Shown here: piece by piece, positions 59,401 through 64,000 of the stretch
Numbering within the stretch: position 1 is the stretch's first letter
How the letters are laid out: the number at the start of each line of letters is the position of its first letter
NCBI GenBank assembly: GCA_037576215.1
Contig: JBANDB010000001.1
Location: 2,046,001 to 2,110,000 of the forward strand
Source: Armillaria gallica
Lineage: Eukaryota; Basidiomycota; Agaricomycetes; Agaricales; Physalacriaceae
Reading direction: 5' to 3'
Length of the DNA: 64,000 bases
Made by a program: the position numbers and the translations under genes
The notes under the pieces: generated by a model
Seen by the model: only the letters and a program-made list of their open reading frames with translations
Databases searched by the model: none
What the model was told of the DNA's origin: nothing

Positions 59401-61520
59401 TTGATCCTGTGGATGTCAATGAGGACTCAAACAGCGAATCTGATTATACTTCCGACGATATCAATGATCCATTGCGCAGCGTCTCTTCAATTCCAGAGAC
59501 ACAACAGGATTCGCCTCCGAGCGGGGCGTCCGTTTCGGACGGGAATTCCAAATTAACCGCACCTTCAGAGACGGTAGAGGAGACTCAACCGACGGGGAGT
59601 GATTCTTCAGAAGGTGAGGACTGGGCCATGTTGGAGGCGATACCTAATTCGTTGGGCACCGTGCGACCAGAAGTATCATCAACCTCGTCGGAGGCAGGTT
59701 CTCAGAGTGATCCTGTGGATGATGAATCTGATCTTGATTCCGATGATGGCTTTAACCTAAAGTACTATTCTGGAGATTATAGACATCAATGGGTATGTCA
59801 GTCGGCAAAAGAGACAAAGAAGAAATTTGATTGTATTTCCAGGGCATCATTCTCCCCAAAGTCACCCTTTCCGCGGTCACTGAGACCGGCCAAGCGGAAA
59901 CGTCTATCAAGGTTCCCAAGCAGCAGTCGTACACGAGTCGAAGTCCTGTCATATCATCCTCTCTTGCCGACACTCCCTGTGCAACGCTGGGCATTCAGGT
60001 GGTCTTAGATCGACTGAATGCCATGCTCGGAACGGCACATACCCTTGACACGCCATCTCTCTCTTCACTTCTCAAAGACTGTATTGAGAAGAACTACGAT
60101 TTTGGAACAGCTTATGCGCGGCTTCGCCCAGTATGGAACACGCATAGGGATAGCAACATGCAAGGCGAACTCCACAGACGTGAAAAAGAGGACACTGAGC
60201 GGCGACGAAATGTACTGGTAGGGAACCAGATCGTCAAACCCCGTTTGGAGCCTCGACGTGTATGGGACCTGTATAGTAATCGCGTGGTGCCCTATTGGAT
60301 CCAGCAACGATGGGTGACATTCCCAATCTCGCATGCATGGGTGGCTTCGACAGATCGTGTGGATGTGTGGACGCCTATCAATGGGAAGGAGTGGCCCGTG
60401 CCTATACCAAAGGATGCGGATCTCAATCTCATCCGGATCGAGATGCTGAATCTGGGAATACAGTACGCATGGCTGGACGTGCTGTGTTTGAGACAGAAAG
60501 GGGGGCCGAGGGAAGATCTGCGTGTGGAGGAGTGGAAGCTGGATGTGCCTACAATCGGATCGGTGTATGAGTACGGGAGGGTTGTGATCTACCTGAGTGG
60601 GCTTGGGCGGCCGTTGAGTTTGAAGGACGGCGACTTGGACAGCGATCAGTGCTGGTTTCGACGCGCGTGGACACTCCAGGAGATCGGGGGTAAGAGAACC
60701 ATTGCCGGGGATACGCCAGATGGACCAATCCATACCAAGCCAATGGACGACAACAGTAACTATGAGACTGAGCTGCTGATCAGGTTTCACAAGCAGCTGG
60801 AGTCGACGTGGATGGGTCGGTGGGACTCACCATTTGCTGCACTGGCGGAGATGCAGAAGCGAGTGTCAGCCAATGAGGTGGACAAAATCGCGGGACTCGC
60901 ATTCACTCTGCAGACTAAATGGATACCCGCGTACTATGAGAACGAGACTCTCGAGGATGCATGGACGGCGCTGGTGGATGCAATGAACGCTTTGATGTAC
61001 CCGCAATTCCTCTTTGTGTATCCCAGAGAAGGACTCGGGCACAAGAAATGGAGACCATCGTGGGACCAGGTCATGACGCCGCCTCTGCCCGCAGACATCG
61101 ACCAGGTTTTTGGGTCTATTTACCATAATACCGAGACGGGTGAGGACTATCATATTGGGCCTTGCATCGAAAAGGGGCTTGTGCGGGGATTGGACGCGGG
61201 ATTGGCAGAAGGGCATGATCGACATGGGGAGTTGATTGTCGAAGGCGCACACGGGGTCACTGACAAGCACACATTCAAAATCCGCGTCACCCACCAATTT
61301 CCGATACCTGATGACACATACACACTACTTGGTAATTATCAACTGTCTCCCAGAGAAGGGAAAGAGCCACGGTACTGGGCTGTTGGACGACGAGTGTCAG
61401 GAAACCGATTTCAAAAAGTGTCGGTGTTTGTGATGGACGACCTGGAAGAAGTACAAAGGCTGGTGAATCTCCGCTGGCTGGCCCTAGACTCATGGAATGT
61501 CCTAGTTTGATTGGACTACT
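56406..61520. repeat. Segmental duplication, copy 2
   Basis: Direct repeat of 1-5150, complete on its left side here; the sequence before 56406 has no counterpart in the window. Ends at GATTGGACTACT just after the HET-gene stop, where repeat D begins. Confidence 0.95.
59199..61510 (+). CDS. HET-domain protein, copy 2
   Basis: Exons 59199-59792 and 59843-61510, with a 50-nt phase-0 intron at the same place as in copy 1; 753 residues. Same acidic tandem-unit N-terminus, shortened by small in-frame deletions. Same HET motifs: ISHAW, WLDVLCLRQ, EWKLDVPTIG, VVIYLSGLGRP, CWFRRAWTLQE. Differences from copy 1 include a short deletion before ISHAW and changes after VYEYG. An apparent upstream Met in an open frame at 59831 lies in the intron and is not the start. 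No premature stops, so both copies look able to encode protein. Confidence 0.85.
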
Positions 61521-62596
61521 GGTCAACGAGGTGTTGCACTGGCAATGGTCCCTATCAAGGGAGCAGCATGTTTTCTGCACCATTGTTGACAAACAAGGCA
61601 ATATCGCAGACTGCGAAGAACCCAATCATTGGTTTTCCGGACCAACACATCTCACAGATGACTTCGAAGGGACATGATACAGATACAATAATATTAGTCT
61701 TGTGTTACATACTGCCAATAGAGCTACATATACACTGGAACACCGTGGGCATACAAACACGGGAACGGGAACAGGCGACAGGGAAGAAAGGCTTAGTGAA
61801 GCAGAGGAGACAAAGAGAGGTGGTGCACAATGAACTTGATCCAAAGTTCGAAGAGGAATAAGTTGTACTCACTGGAAAAATACTGGTGATCAAAGTCTTC
61901 ATACCAGTAGAGATCTGAGAAGTTAAGGAAAAGGCCGGATGCTTTGAAGCACTACCCATCAACGGAGACCCGACTAGTTGCGATTCCCACCCACAATACC
62001 GAAATGCGGCAAGGTGAGATGAACATCTGGCACTCTGAAAGTAAAGATAAGAAACTAATGTGCTGAGGTGATGGCAGTGCAGGGAAGTGAGACGGCAAAG
62101 GGTCACGAAGTAGGCAATCAATGATTGCTCTGCCCGTTCCGTTTGAAAACCCTTCGTTTCTGCTCAGCTGGAGACTCTTCTGAGGAGGGTAGGGCGGGTC
62201 CTGAGTAGATGTTGGTTACTGCAGAGCGAGGGATGGGAGCTTTGCCTACGGGGCGAATGGGTTCGAACTTCGTCTGGCACTGACGAGACAAATACGGTCA
62301 GGACGGGGGATTGTGGACCCGCAGTACAGACATTGTATACTTCGTCGTCGTCGCTGACAACACAGTCATCTGCCAAGTACTTGTGAGGCCAGTTGGCATG
62401 AGATTCAAATGAGATTCTTGTGAGTCGCGAACAGCCAAGTAGGTGCTCTCCTCGTCGTAGTAGTGATCATCGTTGGGATATGCCTGATATGTCTAGGTAC
62501 GAATTGTTGTCTTTTGGTGACCTTGTCGCCATAGAGCCACGAGAGAAATGCGAGGAACGGGCGGGTAGTGCAGTTGCTGTCCTGGGGGCGTCGTTA
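61521..62596. repeat. Repeat D, uninterrupted copy
   Basis: Joins without a break the sequences at 16402-16565 and 37916-38828. GACAT occurs once (61671-61675) where the other copy has element B, giving the empty site. Family unknown; no terminal inverted repeats seen. Confidence 0.88.
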
Positions 62597-62839
62597 CACC
62601 CCCATCAATGAAACGAGGATGAAAGGATGAGAGACTCGACAGACTATAGAAAATTGGTTTGTTCGGGATGTCGTCCAGAGCGACCACGGAGAATGAGTGT
62701 ACACGTCCAAGCCAGGGGTATTAAGATATCCAATAACGGGAGCGGCGAGATGGCCAAGAAGTGGAGAACATACAAGGTAGTCGAGGTGCAGGTACGGTCC
62801 GTAGTCCGAAAGTCTGAAAATTGAAATGTCGAACACCTT
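62597..62839. other. Unassigned spacer
   Basis: No supported feature. Confidence 0.3.
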
Positions 62840-63475
62840 TTGCCGCCCTCTCGCTCATCCTCCAACCGCATCGCAGGCGCTATCGTAAACCCACCTGAAT
62901 CGGCCATGGCTTCTTTAGACTATTCCGGCAATAGACCTCATCGACATATACCTCCCTGCCGGCTCTCTCTGGAGTACAATTGCCACGGAGCCTTTGGAAG
63001 AGTAACTCGTATAGTGAGACTACTGCCTCCAGACAACCAGTCGTTGTTGATATTGGCATCGACCGCCATCTGGGAGTGCAGACTAGGTTTAACAGACACG
63101 GCTGCCCAAGTCACTTTGAGCCAGAGCAAGTGCCAACTACCGAGCGACTCATGGCTCCGTCGCACATAGATGCTTTTTGGTGCGTTATCCATTCTCAAGC
63201 GCTTATATGCTGCTGATACAATCTTTAGTATGCATCATCAGCTCGCCTATTTAGTACGCTCTTGTGCTGTCAGCACAAGACTTGGATTCCAGACATCACA
63301 TCCGCGGACTCGACGAATGCTCTTCGGCTCTCGAGCTACAATCCTTCACATAGACCAGGATGGCCACTGAAACCATGGCTCAGGACTTCCGAGTCGGCAA
63401 CCGGTATGAAAGAGCACCTCATTCATCGTGAGTGTGTCCTTGGTCTACTGGCATATTTTCATTGACCCATTTCTA
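62840..63475 (+). CDS. Possible intron-containing gene, hypothetical
   Basis: A plus-strand open stretch with ATG near 62906 (MASLDYSGNRPHRHIPPCRL). It is followed by GT-AG pairs that connect to SRQPVVVDIGIDRHLGVQTR and later to TWIPDITSADSTNALRLSSY. The peptide pieces look coding but the joins are not unique and no domain was recognised. Confidence 0.3.
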
Positions 63476-64000
63476 GACGGTTTTTGATCGCCTTCTCATG
63501 GTTCTCCTCCCGTTAGCCTTCGTCTTCGTCTTCTTATCATATCTATGATATCCGCCGGTGTCCGCCTGTATGGTTGATTCCGGATCTTGTCATTTTCGGC
63601 GTGCACGGAAGATCGGACTTGGGATTGCGGAAGGTGTGCCCTCTTTTTATTTACACCGAAATTTCTCGCCGACTATGACATGTCGTCCAGGATACGTGGC
63701 TCATACGTGTCATGAATGCGTATGTCAAGAATCGGCATCAACTGGTGTACTACGCAGACCATTCGCACTCAATTACAACACAGATGGGCATCTAGTAGAT
63801 TTGAGGTGCATCAATTCTCCTTTGAAATATTTATTTACAACTAATCAATGCCACTGTGTTGGTAGACTCGTAGTCATTGCCCATTCCTTCATCGACAACC
63901 TATCGCGAAGTAGAACACGCCTTCACCGACCATACCTTACCACTGGATGCTACCATTGACCTGCAAGGCATGACCATGAAGCCTATTCGTTCATCTTGCA
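63476..64000 (+). other. Unassigned right end
   Basis: An open stretch at 63570-63959 (first ATG 63570) has a scattered-Cys composition (CHECVCQ, NQCHCVG) but no recognised family. May continue beyond the window. Confidence 0.25.

Noticed and set aside
59831..59845. Met start giving a 559-residue HET ORF
   Set aside because: The codon lies in a 50-nt intron with GTATGT and TTTCCAG, conserved in both copies; the exon joins to the acidic N-terminus in phase.

Overview
The window is nuclear DNA of a filamentous fungus, most likely an agaricomycete basidiomycete. Protein-coding genes have GT-AG introns of about 35-90 nt, HET-domain genes are present, and the mobile elements are typical of that group (Ty1/copia, Ty3/gypsy with antisense cargo genes, an APE/RT/RNase H LINE, terminal-inverted-repeat elements). 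It is a transposon island of about 51 kb lying between two direct copies of a 5-kb block.

Layout. (1) 1-5150: block copy 1, ending in a two-exon HET-domain gene. (2) 5150-11470: a degraded ATP sulfurylase gene split by a copia element (5589-10629). (3) 11470-16400: a 1.68-kb LTR-like repeat, a 1.18-kb terminal-inverted-repeat element and featureless DNA. (4) 16402-38828: a repeat of unknown type ('D') opened by gypsy element B (16566-37915). B's own 5' LTR is opened by gypsy element A (16647-29317), and B's chromodomain is opened by a 1.7-kb solo-LTR-like insertion. (5) 38829-44706: a TIM54 gene remnant opened by a 956-bp insertion, then a second copy of the 1.68-kb repeat. (6) 44707-51021: a nearly full-length LINE with a poly(A) tail and target-site duplication. 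(7) 51022-56405: poorly characterised, partly genic DNA. (8) 56406-61520: block copy 2 with the second HET gene. (9) 61521-62596: an uninterrupted copy of repeat D, which gives the empty site for gypsy B. (10) 62600-64000: weak gene candidates.

Two signals run through the island. First, at least 20 in-frame stops in retroelement genes and dead host genes are TGA at positions where the family normally has arginine. Second, five imperfect target-site duplications each differ by one CpG transition, while the two that lack CpG are perfect. Both point to CpG-directed C-to-T decay. The two HET genes at the margins are free of such stops.

The most unusual feature is gypsy element A. Between its integrase and one LTR it carries two spliced genes on the opposite strand from gag-pol. 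One encodes an acidic, poly-Glu protein with a Zn2Cys6-like cysteine cluster. Element B is notable for an apparent self-priming signal and an upstream ORF with a predicted membrane segment.
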